Below are positions 31,975 to 40,249 of a DNA stretch of 64,000 bases, piece after piece (within the stretch, counting starts at the first letter, position 1; every line of letters starts with the position of its first letter). This DNA comes from Streptomyces sp. SCSIO 75703. GTDB taxonomy: Bacteria > Actinomycetota > Actinomycetes > Streptomycetales > Streptomycetaceae. Below the pieces are notes generated by a model. That model did not search any database, was not told the DNA's origin, and saw nothing but the letters and a program-made list of their open reading frames with translations. The stretch spans positions 4,898,001 through 4,962,000 of the forward strand of contig NZ_CP144555.1 in assembly GCF_036607905.1 (NCBI RefSeq), written 5' to 3'. The position numbers were made by a program, and so were the translations under genes.

Positions 31975-32714
31975 ACGCCGCGCCCGCCGACCAGATCCGC
32001 CTCCTCGACGTCCAGGACCTGGACGTCCGCCTCCAGCAGATCGCGCACAAGCGGCGCTCGCTGCCCGAGCACGCCGAGGTCGAGTCGCTGACCAAGGACC
32101 ACGCCCAGCAGCGCGACCTGCTGGTGGCGGCGCAGACCGAGGAGAGCGACTGCGCCCGCGAACAGACCAAGGCCGAACAGGACGTGGACCAGGTGAGCCG
32201 CCGCGCCGCCCGCGACCAGCAGCGCCTGGACTCCGGCGCGGTCACCTCCCCGAAGGACCTGGAGAGCCTCCAGCGGGAGATCGCCTCCCTCGCCAAGCGC
32301 CAGAGCGACCTGGAGGACATCGTCCTGGAGGTGATGGAGCGCCGGGAGTCCGCGCAGGAGCGCGTCGCCGAGCTGACCGAGCGGGTCGCCGCCGTCCAGG
32401 GCCGCCTCGACGAGGTCACCGCCCGCCGTGACACCGCCCTCGGCACACTCGACGCCGAGGCCGCCTCGGTGACCAAGGACCGCGAGGTCGTCGCCGCGGC
32501 GGTCCCCGCCGACCTGATGAAGCTCTACGACCGGCTGCGCGAGCAGCAGGGCGGGGTCGGCGCGGCCAAGCTGTCCCAGCGCACCTGCCAGGGCTGCCGC
32601 CAGGAACTGGCCATCACCGAACTGAACGAGATCCGCCAGGCCGCCCCGGACACCGTGGTCCGCTGCGAGAACTGCCGCCGCATCCTGGTGCGTACGGCCG
32701 ACTCCGGACTGTAG
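31971..32714 (+). CDS. C4-type zinc ribbon coiled-coil protein, probable CTG start
   Basis: 247 residues. The long first part is a charged coiled coil (DVRLQQIAHKRRSLPEHAEVESLTKDHAQQ through VAELTERVAAVQGRLDEV). The last about 45 residues hold the zinc ribbon CQGC and CENC with a spacer of about 21. The family is called putative DNA- or RNA-binding; its job is not established. The reading frame opens with CTG at 31971 overlapping the NIF3 stop as CTGA, and GCAGGAG sits 8 bases upstream. Homologues begin with NAAPADQIRLLDVQ, so this CTG is the natural place. The next in-frame GTG would cut off about 55 conserved residues. Confidence 0.87.
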   Translation: MNAAPADQIRLLDVQDLDVRLQQIAHKRRSLPEHAEVESLTKDHAQQRDLLVAAQTEESDCAREQTKAEQDVDQVSRRAARDQQRLDSGAVTSPKDLESLQREIASLAKRQSDLEDIVLEVMERRESAQERVAELTERVAAVQGRLDEVTARRDTALGTLDAEAASVTKDREVVAAAVPADLMKLYDRLREQQGGVGAAKLSQRTCQGCRQELAITELNEIRQAAPDTVVRCENCRRILVRTADSGL

Positions 32715-32725
32715 GGGCGTCGCGG

Positions 32726-34039
32726 GTGCGGGAGTTCGTGGTCGAGGCCGACGGAGGCTCGCGGGGCAACCCGGGGCCCGCCGGCTACGGCGCCGTGGTG
32801 CGGGACGCGGCGACCGGCGAGACGGTGGCCGAGACCGCCGCGTACCTGGGCGTCGCCACCAACAACGTCGCCGAGTACCGGGGACTGGTGGCCGGGCTGC
32901 GCGCCGCGCACGCGCTGGACCCGGCGGCCTCGGTGCGCGTCCGGATGGACTCCAAACTCGTCGTCGAGCAGATGTCGGGCCGCTGGAAGGTCAAGCACCC
33001 CGCGATGAAGCCGCTCGCGCTGGAGGCGGCGGCCGTCTTCCCGCCCGGCCGGGTCACCTACGAGTGGATCCCCCGCGAGAGCAACCGGCACGCCGACCGG
33101 CTGGCCAACGAGGCGATGGACGCGGGCGCCCGCGGCGAACCGTGGACACCGGGAGCGGGGCCGCGGGCGGGCGGGCCCGCCGGGGCTTCGGACGCCGCCG
33201 GTGCCTCGGGGACGTCCGGTGCTTCCGGGACCTCCGGTGCCTCCGGGTCGCCTGAGGCGTCCGGCGTGTCCGAGGCGTCGGGGGCGTCCGCGAGCCCGCC
33301 CGCCGCGCGGGCCGTCTCCGCGCCCGCCGGGGCCGAGGGTACCCGTACCCGTACCGGGACCGACGCCCGCGCCGCCCGGACCGTGGCCACCCCCGGCTGG
33401 GGCCCGCCCGACATGGGCGCCCCCGCGACCTTCGTCCTGCTGCGGCACGGGGAGACGCCGCTGACCCCGCAGAAGCGGTTCTCCGGCAGCGGCGGCAGCG
33501 ATCCCTCCCTGTCGGACGTCGGCAGGGAACAGGCCGAGCGGGTCGCCGCGAGCCTGGCCCGGCGCGGCACCGTCCAGGCCGTCGTGGCGTCCCCGCTGGC
33601 CCGGACCCGGCAGACGGCGGCCGTCGTCGCCGGCCGGCTCGGCCTTAAGGTCGCCGTCGACGACGGCCTGCGCGAGACCGACTTCGGCGCCTGGGAGGGG
33701 CTGACCTTCGCCGAGGTGCGCGAACGCCACCCGGACGACCTCGACGCCTGGCTCTCCTCCCCGGACGCCGAACCGACCGGCGGCGGCGAGAGCTTCGCCG
33801 CGACCGGCGCCCGGGTGGCCGCCGCCCGCGACCGGCTCGTGGCCGCGTACGCGGGCCGTACGGTCCTGCTCGTCTCCCACGTGACGCCGATCAAGACCTT
33901 CGTCCGGCTCGCCCTCGGCGCCCCGCCCGAGGCCCTGTTCCGCATGGAGCTGTCGGCGGCCTCGCTGTCGGCGGTGGCCTACTACGCCGACGGCGGAGCC
34001 AGCGTCCGGCTCTTCAACGACACGTCCCACCTGCGCTGA
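32726..34039 (+). CDS. Bifunctional RNase HI / acid phosphatase
   Basis: 437 residues, two enzymes in one. Residues 1-135 are RNase HI: VEADGGSRGNPGPAGYG with the first catalytic Asp, VAEYRGLVAGL with the Glu, RMDSKLVVEQ with the second Asp and the final RESNRHADRLANEAM. Residues about 235-437 are a histidine phosphatase: LLRHGETPLT with the catalytic RHG, SPLARTRQTA, and LLVSHVTPIK. The linker is a Gly-Ala-Ser-Thr run with repeated GASGTS units. The same layout in S. coelicolor SCO2299 and mycobacterial Rv2228c has been studied; the phosphatase half of the latter acts on alpha-ribazole phosphate, a cobalamin precursor. GTG start 32726, 11 bases after the zinc-ribbon gene. Confidence 0.95.
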   Translation: MREFVVEADGGSRGNPGPAGYGAVVRDAATGETVAETAAYLGVATNNVAEYRGLVAGLRAAHALDPAASVRVRMDSKLVVEQMSGRWKVKHPAMKPLALEAAAVFPPGRVTYEWIPRESNRHADRLANEAMDAGARGEPWTPGAGPRAGGPAGASDAAGASGTSGASGTSGASGSPEASGVSEASGASASPPAARAVSAPAGAEGTRTRTGTDARAARTVATPGWGPPDMGAPATFVLLRHGETPLTPQKRFSGSGGSDPSLSDVGREQAERVAASLARRGTVQAVVASPLARTRQTAAVVAGRLGLKVAVDDGLRETDFGAWEGLTFAEVRERHPDDLDAWLSSPDAEPTGGGESFAATGARVAAARDRLVAAYAGRTVLLVSHVTPIKTFVRLALGAPPEALFRMELSAASLSAVAYYADGGASVRLFNDTSHLR

Positions 34040-34673
34040 GCGCCGCCGCCGACCGGGCCAGCTCCTCGACCCGCCCCCAGTCGCGGTCGGCGATCGCGTC
34101 CGCCGGGAGCATCCAACTGCCGCCGACGCAGCCCACGTTGGGCAGCGCCAGGTACTCCGGGGCGGAGGCCGGGCCGATGCCGCCGGTCGGGCAGAACCGG
34201 GCCTGCGGCAGCGGTCCGGCGAGGGCCTCGAGGTAGGCGGTGCCGCCCGCGGCCTCGGCCGGGAAGAACTTCATCTCGCGCACCCCGCGCTCCAGCAGCG
34301 CCACCACCTCCGACGTGGTCGACACCCCTGGCAGGAACGGCACCCCCGCCCCCCGCATCGCCGCCAGCAGCGCGTCCGTCCACCCCGGGCTCACCAGGAA
34401 CCGCGCCCCGGCGGCCACCACCTCGGCCACCTGGTCCGGCGTGACCAGGGTGCCCGCGCCGACCACCGCCTCCGGCACCTCGCGGGCCACGGCCCGGATC
34501 GCCTCCACCGCGGCCGGCGTGCGCAGCGTGACCTCGATCGCCGGCAGTCCGCCGGCGACCAGGGCACGGGCCAGCGGCACCGCGTCGGCCGGGTCGTGGA
34601 CGACCACGACGGGCACCACGGGCGCGAGATCCAGCACGGAGCCGGACGGGGACGGGGGCAGCGGTGAGGTCAT
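34014..34673 (-). CDS. eda: Bifunctional 4-hydroxy-2-oxoglutarate/KDPG aldolase
   Basis: 219 residues, class I aldolase barrel. PVVVVHDPADAVPLARALVAGGLPAIEVTLRTPAA gives the active-site Glu, VVGAGTLVTPDQV the usual second strand, and MKFFPAEAAGG carries the Schiff-base Lys. It splits 2-keto-3-deoxy-6-phosphogluconate (Entner-Doudoroff) or 4-hydroxy-2-oxoglutarate into pyruvate plus an aldehyde. The ATG at 34673 follows ATGAGG. Its last 26 bases lie inside the 3' end of the convergent RNase H/phosphatase gene, a real tail-to-tail overlap since both frames have only these stops. Confidence 0.9.
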   Translation of the reverse strand: MTSPLPPSPSGSVLDLAPVVPVVVVHDPADAVPLARALVAGGLPAIEVTLRTPAAVEAIRAVAREVPEAVVGAGTLVTPDQVAEVVAAGARFLVSPGWTDALLAAMRGAGVPFLPGVSTTSEVVALLERGVREMKFFPAEAAGGTAYLEALAGPLPQARFCPTGGIGPASAPEYLALPNVGCVGGSWMLPADAIADRDWGRVEELARSAAALSAGGTCR

Positions 34674-34745
34674 GGCCTCATCGTGCCCGCCGCCCGCACC
34701 CCGCGCAAAGCCCGTTGCGCACACTGCAACGACCTGGGGTCCGGC

Positions 34746-35528
34746 TCAGTGGACCTCGTCCACCAGCACGTCCAGCGACCACGGCCGCCCGGCCCGTGCG
34801 GGCGCCTCCGCCTCGACCGTGTACCCGAGGTCCCGCAGCGCCGTCACCAGCTCCGCCGGTCCCCGCGGCGCGCTGCCCGACTCCAGCAGGCTCCGGACGA
34901 TCCGGCCCTTGGTCGCCTTGTTGAAGTGGCTGACCACCTTGCGGGTCGGCGCGTGCAGCACCCGTACCGACGCCGTCCGCCCGGCGACCTCGCCCGCCGG
35001 CTTCCAGGCCGTCGCGTACGCCGCCGACCGCAGGTCCAGCACCAGCCCGGACCCGGCCGCCTCCGGCAGCACCTCGGCCATCGGCGCCCGCCAGAACGCG
35101 CCCAGCGCGCCGAGGCCGGGCAGTCTCACGCCCATCGCGCAGCGGTAGGAGGGGATGCGGTCGCCGACCCGGACCGCGCCCCACAGCCCCGAGAACACCA
35201 GCAGGCTCCGCGCGGCCCGCCGCCGGGCCGCCGGATCGAGGGACGCCAGGCCCAGGGCGTCGTACAGCACGCCCGTGTACACCTCCCCGGCCGGCCGCGC
35301 CCCGGCCGTGCGCAGCCCCGCGTTCTTGGCGACCTCGCCGCGCAGCCCCTCGCTCAGCCCGAGCACCTCGCGGGCCTTCTCCTCGTCCCCGGAGCACAGT
35401 TCCACCAACTCGCCGAGGACGGTCCCCCGGGCGGCCGTGAGCCCCGGCAGCGACAACGCCCCGGTCTCCACCGGGGCACCGCGCCCCGACGGCGCCTTCC
35501 CCTCCGACGGCGGCAGCAGGACCAGCAC
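34746..35528 (-). CDS. yaaA: Peroxide stress protein YaaA (DUF328/UPF0246)
   Basis: 260 residues. The start VLVLLPPSEGKA and later VYTGVLYDALG, LVFSGLWGAVRVGDRIPSYRCAMG, FWRAPMAEVL, VSHFNKATKGRIVRSLLE are the YaaA signatures. In E. coli YaaA limits free iron during peroxide stress and has a DNA-binding fold related to helix-hairpin-helix proteins. Two GTG codons compete; 35528 is 5 bases after AAGGAG, while 35534 overlaps it, so 35528 was chosen. Single gene on the minus strand. Confidence 0.92.
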   Translation of the reverse strand: MLVLLPPSEGKAPSGRGAPVETGALSLPGLTAARGTVLGELVELCSGDEEKAREVLGLSEGLRGEVAKNAGLRTAGARPAGEVYTGVLYDALGLASLDPAARRRAARSLLVFSGLWGAVRVGDRIPSYRCAMGVRLPGLGALGAFWRAPMAEVLPEAAGSGLVLDLRSAAYATAWKPAGEVAGRTASVRVLHAPTRKVVSHFNKATKGRIVRSLLESGSAPRGPAELVTALRDLGYTVEAEAPARAGRPWSLDVLVDEVH

Positions 35529-35758
35529 ACGCACTCCTTCACTCGGAACCCCGGCCAGGGTACGGCGTACGGCGCCCCACCCCGCCGGGCTCCACGCCCA
35601 CGCCCGGCTCCGTGCCCCCGCCGGGCTGCGCGCCCCCGCCGGGCTGTGCGCCCCCTTCCGGTCGGCCGCGAGCCGCCCGGGGGACCGCCGCCCGACCGGC
35701 CGTATCCCTCCCCACATCCCTCACCACGCGTGGCCAGGGGCCGTCGGCACCACCCGCC

Positions 35759-36358
35759 CTACGCGGGCCCCGCCAACCCGTCCCGTGCCGCGACGACGGC
35801 CCGTACGAGGGCGGCCGGATCGTCGGCGTGGAGACGGACCACCCCCACCTCGCGCCGCCGCCCGAGGAACGTCACGTGACGCACGGTCCCGGCCAGTTCG
35901 AGCGTCACGGAGGTCTGCGCGCCCACGACGACGTCCAGTGCGCCCTCCCGCCGCTCGTGCGTGGTGCGCAGCTCGCGCCGCACGGACACGACCCGCTCCA
36001 GCGGGACCACCAGGTCGACGTGGAGCGAACGGCGTACCCGCAGCGTCCCGGCGCCCGGGTCCAGGACGTGTGGGTACACCACCGAGGAGGCGTGCAGGGC
36101 GACGACCAGGACGACCGCGTACACGTCCAGCACGAGGACGACGTGGTGCACGGTGGGCCGGCCGCGCAGCAGCACGGAGAGCATCAGCGTCTCGACCACG
36201 CACACGCACCCCAGCCCGGCCATGGGAGCGCCCTGTCCCCGCGCGTACCCGAAGGCGACCGAGCCCTGGGGCAGGGCCGCCGGCCGCCGGGACGCCCACC
36301 GCCCGAGGGCGGCGAGCAGCCGCAGCTCGTGCCGGAGCAGCAGCCGTCCGGCGTTCAC
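35759..36358 (-). CDS. Small membrane protein, PH-like C-terminal part
   Basis: 199 residues. After a basic N-terminus (RLLLRHELRLLAALGRWASRR) come two hydrophobic segments (LGCVCVVETLMLSVLLRG, VVLVLDVYAVVLVVALHASSVVYP). The remainder is beta-rich (LRVRRSLHVDLVVPLERVVSVRREL, VTLELAGTVRHVTFLGRRREVGVVRLHADDP) in a pattern like bacterial PH domains that follow two helices. The GTG start overlaps the TGA of the MerR gene (GTGA), so it is co-expressed with that regulator and may be its target. Confidence 0.78.
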   Translation of the reverse strand: MNAGRLLLRHELRLLAALGRWASRRPAALPQGSVAFGYARGQGAPMAGLGCVCVVETLMLSVLLRGRPTVHHVVLVLDVYAVVLVVALHASSVVYPHVLDPGAGTLRVRRSLHVDLVVPLERVVSVRRELRTTHERREGALDVVVGAQTSVTLELAGTVRHVTFLGRRREVGVVRLHADDPAALVRAVVAARDGLAGPA

Positions 36359-37119
36359 GGCTCCCACCGCCCACAGCCGGCCTGACGCATCGCCTGCCGG
36401 ATGGCCTCCGCCTGGGCGGGCGCGAAGTCGGCGTAGAAGGCCCGCAGGAAACCGGCCGTGCCCCCGGCGCCGGGCTCCCCCTCCGGCAGCTCCCCGGGCA
36501 GGAAACCGGCGAGCGCGCGGGCCGCCTCCCCGACCCGGGGATCGTCGGGCGCCGCGTCGGCCAGCTCGTCCAGCAGGGCGTAGACGCGCCGGACCCGGGC
36601 GACCGCCTCCGGCGACCCCAGGGCCTCGCGCAGGGTGCCCACGAGCTGGGCCCGCACCTCGGGGCCCGCCGTGGTCTCCAGCAACGCCAGCATCTCCCGG
36701 TCCCGGGCGGCCATCGGCGAGCCCTCGACGGCGGGCGCCATGTCCGTGAAGAGCGCGGCCAGCTCCGGCGACACCGGCCCCTCGGCCGACAGCCCGCCCT
36801 CCGTCTCCCGCAACGCCCGCAGCCGCGCCCGTCGCTCCCGGACCGCCGCCTCCTGCCGGGCGAGGTCGGCGTCCAGCTCCGCCAGCACCTCGGCCAGGTC
36901 CTTCCCGGCGTCGTCCGCGAGGACGTCCCGCACCTCGGCGAGCCCGAGCCCCAGCTCCGTCAGCCGCCGGATGCGCGCGAGCACGACGACGTGCCGCAGC
37001 GTGTACGTCCGGTAACCGTTGGCCAGCCGCTCCGGCTCCGGCAACAGCCCCTGGTGGTGGTAGTACCGCACCGTCCGCGTGGTGACCCCCACCGCGTCGG
37101 CGACCTCTCCGATTCGCAT
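36355..37119 (-). CDS. MerR-family transcriptional regulator
   Basis: 254 residues. MRIGEVADAVGVTTRTVRYYHHQGLLPEPERLANGYRTY is a classical MerR helix-turn-helix and wing; the long dimer helix follows (LARIRRLTELGLGLAEVRDVLADDAGKDLAEVLAELDADLARQ). The C-terminal about 130 residues form a helical effector domain rich in Ala/Glu without a Cys metal site, so it likely senses an organic molecule. The ATG at 37119 was chosen over the TTG at 37131; GGGGG precedes it. It is coupled to the membrane gene at 36358. Confidence 0.9.
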   Translation of the reverse strand: MRIGEVADAVGVTTRTVRYYHHQGLLPEPERLANGYRTYTLRHVVVLARIRRLTELGLGLAEVRDVLADDAGKDLAEVLAELDADLARQEAAVRERRARLRALRETEGGLSAEGPVSPELAALFTDMAPAVEGSPMAARDREMLALLETTAGPEVRAQLVGTLREALGSPEAVARVRRVYALLDELADAAPDDPRVGEAARALAGFLPGELPEGEPGAGGTAGFLRAFYADFAPAQAEAIRQAMRQAGCGRWEP

Positions 37120-37160
37120 GCCCCCAGTCAAAACGTTGCCGTCGCGACAAGGTCAAGCAC
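37120..37160 (-). promoter_or_regulatory. MerR-type promoter with long spacer
   Basis: Read on the minus strand, TTGACC is followed by TTGTCGCGACGGCAA, a partial dyad, and then TTTTGACT just before the ATG. A -35 element next to a dyad in a long spacer is the arrangement that MerR regulators act on, so autoregulation of the MerR/membrane pair is likely. Confidence 0.4.
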
Positions 37161-37280
37161 GGGGCACGGCTCCCGGCGGGCCGGGCGCACCCGTACGCGC
37201 CCCCGGCCGGGAGACCGGCGGCTTCCTCCGGCCGCGGGCGCGGGACGGGAGGGGCTGCCGGGCCGGTAGCATGGGGGCAC

Positions 37281-37688
37281 GGCAGACGAGCCGGGCGGAC
37301 GGTCGCGTGGAGCCCCCTGGGGCTTCCCGAGGAACGTCCGGGCTCCACAGGGCAGGGTGGTGGCTAACGGCCACCCGGGGTGACCCGCGGGACAGTGCCA
37401 CAGAAAGCAGACCGCCGGGGACCTCGGTCCTCGGTAAGGGTGAAACGGTGGTGTAAGAGACCACCAGTGCCCAGGGTGACCTGGGCAGCTAGGTAAACCC
37501 CACCCGGAGCAAGGTCAAGAGGGAGCGCCCCGGCGCTCCTGCGCGGACGTTCGAGGGCTGCCCGCCCGAGTCCGCGGGTAGACCGCTGGAGGCCGGTGGC
37601 AACGCCGGTCCTAGAGGGATGACCGTCACCGGGGGGCCCGCGAGGACCCCCCGGAACAGAACCCGGCGTACAGCCCGGCTCGTCTGCC
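37281..37688 (+). ncRNA. rnpB: RNase P RNA (bacterial class A)
   Basis: About 408 bases. The universally conserved P4 strand parts are present: GAGGAACGTCCGGGCTC near the 5' end with CCACAGGGCAGGGTG after it, the internal GACAGTGCCACAGAAA block, GGGTGAAACGGTG, and the 3' ACAGAACCCGGCGTACAG. The ends GGCAGACGAGCCGGG and CCCGGCTCGTCTGCC close the P1 stem, which fixes the coordinates. It is the catalytic subunit that matures tRNA 5' ends. A GC-rich stem (CTCCGGCC with GGCCGAAGGAG, about 37695-37720) just after the 3' end may be the terminator. Confidence 0.97.
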
Positions 37689-37888
37689 GGCCCCTCCGGC
37701 CGTCCAGGCCGAAGGAGTGCTTACTCTGTCATCGGCCCCGGGGCCGAACCGGGTGTGCCCGGCCGACGCCGGGTCCGCCGGTGCCGTCTTCGCCGCCGAC
37801 GGCCCTGTGGCTTCGTCCCGGCCTCCATGCGCCCTTCCCGGCCCGCGATCCCGCCCCGCCGCACACCCGGCCGACCCGTCGGCGGGCG

Positions 37889-38302
37889 ATGAGCCGGTCG
37901 TCCCGCCGCGACCGCGCTGTGTCCGGTTCGGCCCGTGACTCCTCCGCCCGCTCGCGAGCCGTACCCCCCGGCTCCGCCAGCCGCCCCGGCGCCGACGCCA
38001 CCCCGCACCTCCAGTTCGCCACCACCACGGACGCACCGGGCCTACCCGGCCCACCCCCGCAACCCCGCCCGGCCAGCGAGAGCCCCGTCCCACCCCCACG
38101 GAGCGAGCACGGCGGGGGCAGCCACTTCGTCGTCGGCCACGGGCACAACGTCTACGCTCCCGTATCGGTCTCCTCACTGACCGCCTACAACCGATCGGCA
38201 GTTCGCGGCCCCGCGGCACACCGTGCCGCGGGGCCGGCGCGCAGAAGGGCCCTCCATGACTCTCGCCTTCCACGAGTGCACCTTCGGATACCGGGGAGGT
38301 GA
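37889..38302 (+). pseudogene. Possible gene remnant between rnpB and the ABC transporter
   Basis: The 565 bases between rnpB and the ABC gene hold one frame whose middle looks coding: third positions are mostly G/C around codons for HLQFATTTDAP and SHFVVGHGHNVYAPVSV. From ATG 37889 it would be 137 residues, but it lacks a ribosome site, runs through the hairpin at 38206 and 46 bases into the ABC gene in another frame, and ends in Arg-rich nonsense. I read it as the leftover of a gene cut when the lower-GC segment arrived. It could also be no gene at all. Confidence 0.25.
38206..38236. terminator. 14-bp hairpin just before the ABC transporter operon
   Basis: CGGCCCCGCGGCAC (38206-38219) pairs perfectly with GTGCCGCGGGGCCG (38223-38236) with a three-base ACC loop, 19 bases before the ATG of the ABC ATPase. 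It may end transcription from the rnpB side, shielding the acquired operon, or act as an attenuator in its leader. Confidence 0.7.
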
Positions 38303-39002
38303 TGACGTCGTCCGGGGCCTCGATCTGGCTTTCACCTCCGGAGCCACCGTTCTCCTCGGACCCAATGGAGCCGGCAAGAGCACACTGCTGTCGCTCGGGG
38401 CGAGCGCCCTGCGCCCCCGGTCCGGAGGCGTGACATTCGACGGCCTGAGCCCGTGGAGCCGCAAGCAGTCCGCGGCCTACCGTGCCTCAGTGGCGTGGCT
38501 CCCGCAGAATCCGTCGTTCCTCCCGGGGATGACCTGCCGTCAGCACGTCACCTACGCGGGATGGCTCAAGGGCATGGCGCAGCGCGACGCGTCGAGCGCG
38601 TCCGGCGAGGCGCTGGAACGTGTGGGCCTCGCCGAGCAAGTGGACCGGAAGGTCAGTGACCTGTCCGGCGGGCAGCAGCAGCGTGTCGCCATCGCTCAGG
38701 CCCTCGTCCACCGCGCCAGGATCCTGCTCCTTGACGAACCCACCGTAGGGCTCGATCCGAAACAGCGGAGGTCCTTCCTCCAGCTCGTCGCATCGTTGCG
38801 GAACGAAACACAGGTGATCGTCTCCACTCATGACATCGCTGACATCAGTGAAGTCTTCAGCGACGTCGTGGTGCTTTATGAGGGAAAGGTGCTGTTCAAC
38901 GGATCTGTTCCTTCGTTTCTCGATCATTCGGGCACCCAAGGCCACTCGGGGCGCGCCGCGGAAGACGCCTACACCGCTGTCCTCGAAGGAGGAACCCGGT
39001 GA
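38256..39002 (+). CDS. ABC transporter ATP-binding protein
   Basis: 248 residues, one complete cassette: Walker A GPNGAGKST, signature LSGGQQQRVA, Walker B ILLLDEPTVGLD and switch His in VSTHD. The layout matches ATPases of ABC-2 type exporters. Third positions are less G/C-biased than in neighbours, marking the start of a lower-GC segment. ATG 38256 has a modest AGAAGGG site. Its TGA overlaps the GTG of the membrane protein that follows, making a three-gene coupled operon. Confidence 0.93.
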   Translation: MTLAFHECTFGYRGGDDVVRGLDLAFTSGATVLLGPNGAGKSTLLSLGASALRPRSGGVTFDGLSPWSRKQSAAYRASVAWLPQNPSFLPGMTCRQHVTYAGWLKGMAQRDASSASGEALERVGLAEQVDRKVSDLSGGQQQRVAIAQALVHRARILLLDEPTVGLDPKQRRSFLQLVASLRNETQVIVSTHDIADISEVFSDVVVLYEGKVLFNGSVPSFLDHSGTQGHSGRAAEDAYTAVLEGGTR

Positions 39003-40249
39003 TCATCTGGCATCAGCTGCGGCGTTCGGCGGCTCCCTGGGTCATCGTCCCGGCGGCCCTGTTCGTATACCTGTACATGCAGAGCACGGTTCTCACCGTT
39101 CCATCACACTACGGAATCGAGTCGGGCGAGAGTACGATCTACGCTCTGGCCGCGATAGCCCCGGCCGTCGCCGCATGTGCCGCATGGGACTCGGGGCGCT
39201 TGCGGCCCGTACGGCATATGTTGACCACATCCGCACGGTCACGATGGTCGCTGTTACTGTTCGTCGCTACTCCCATCGTCGCGCTGGGAGCCGCACTTCT
39301 CGTGCTCGCCGTCGTCATGGCACGGATCAATACCGGGGTATTTCCTTCCGGCGCCGGATGGACCGCACTGGCACACATGACCATCGTCCCTGCCGAGTGG
39401 GCCGTGATCGGCTGGTACGTCGGCGGACGTCTCCCCAGAAGTATCGCCGCACCGGCAGCAGCAGCCCTGTGCTGGGCCTGGCTGACGATGCCACACGCCA
39501 TGTCTCACGCATGGCTGAGGCATCTCGGCGGATTCATCGACGGAACATCCACCATCACCGATGTCCACCGGCCCGACATCTACTTCGTGCCATGGATTTT
39601 CACCGGCTGTCTCATAGCTGTCGTATGGCTCCTCACCCGCACCGACTCCCGCCGTATCTTCCTCCCCGCAGGCGCGGGTGTCGCCGCGGTGGCGCTCCTC
39701 GCCGGACACGCCGCGGTCAGCGGATGGGGCTACGGCAATCCGTCAACCGTCCGTGCCGTTGATTCCGTGTGTTCCGGAACCGCCCCGCAGATCTGCGTTC
39801 CACCGGAGTACCGTTCCCATATTCCGCAGATCCGCCACAACACCCAACGTCCACTCAGTGCCCTGGTCGCCGCCGGCGTCACACAGCCGAAGCGTATGGA
39901 AATCCTCTCGCCGTCAGTGAAGCCCGCACCGGGCGTCTGGCGGTTGCACTGGTCACTCCCCGCCGTTCGCCGGCAAGCCGATTACCATACGGCTGCCGAT
40001 GTCATGGCAATATCGGCTGTCGAAGGAACCGCGGCCCAGCATGGAAAGCGGTCATGCGGAGGCCCGTCCGCTCCGGAAGTCGTATGGGCCACTGCCGTGG
40101 CAGGCGACAAGGACGAGGTACGCAGGAGAACCGATCCGCAGTTGTGGGGCCTGGTAGGCCCTGTTCTCGACGAGCCGGCGAAGCAGCAGTCCGCCTGGTT
40201 CACGCAACAGGTCCTCAACCATGCCTGCGCGGGGCAGGGGGCCCGGTGA
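38999..40249 (+). CDS. ABC transporter membrane protein with extracytoplasmic C-terminal domain
   Basis: 416 residues. About six hydrophobic helices cover residues 1-245 (WVIVPAALFVYLYM, SLLLFVATPIVALGAALLVLAVVM, FVPWIFTGCLIAVVWLL, AGAGVAAVALLAGHAAVSG). The remaining about 170 residues are soluble, with two Cys (SVCSGTAPQICVPPEYR) early on that could form a disulfide outside the cell, and a CGG/NHACAG pair late. The domain is not familiar to me. The gene carries a rare TTA codon (39254-39256), so translation may depend on the bldA tRNA. GTGA overlaps at both ends. Confidence 0.83.
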   Translation: MIIWHQLRRSAAPWVIVPAALFVYLYMQSTVLTVPSHYGIESGESTIYALAAIAPAVAACAAWDSGRLRPVRHMLTTSARSRWSLLLFVATPIVALGAALLVLAVVMARINTGVFPSGAGWTALAHMTIVPAEWAVIGWYVGGRLPRSIAAPAAAALCWAWLTMPHAMSHAWLRHLGGFIDGTSTITDVHRPDIYFVPWIFTGCLIAVVWLLTRTDSRRIFLPAGAGVAAVALLAGHAAVSGWGYGNPSTVRAVDSVCSGTAPQICVPPEYRSHIPQIRHNTQRPLSALVAAGVTQPKRMEILSPSVKPAPGVWRLHWSLPAVRRQADYHTAADVMAISAVEGTAAQHGKRSCGGPSAPEVVWATAVAGDKDEVRRRTDPQLWGLVGPVLDEPAKQQSAWFTQQVLNHACAGQGAR

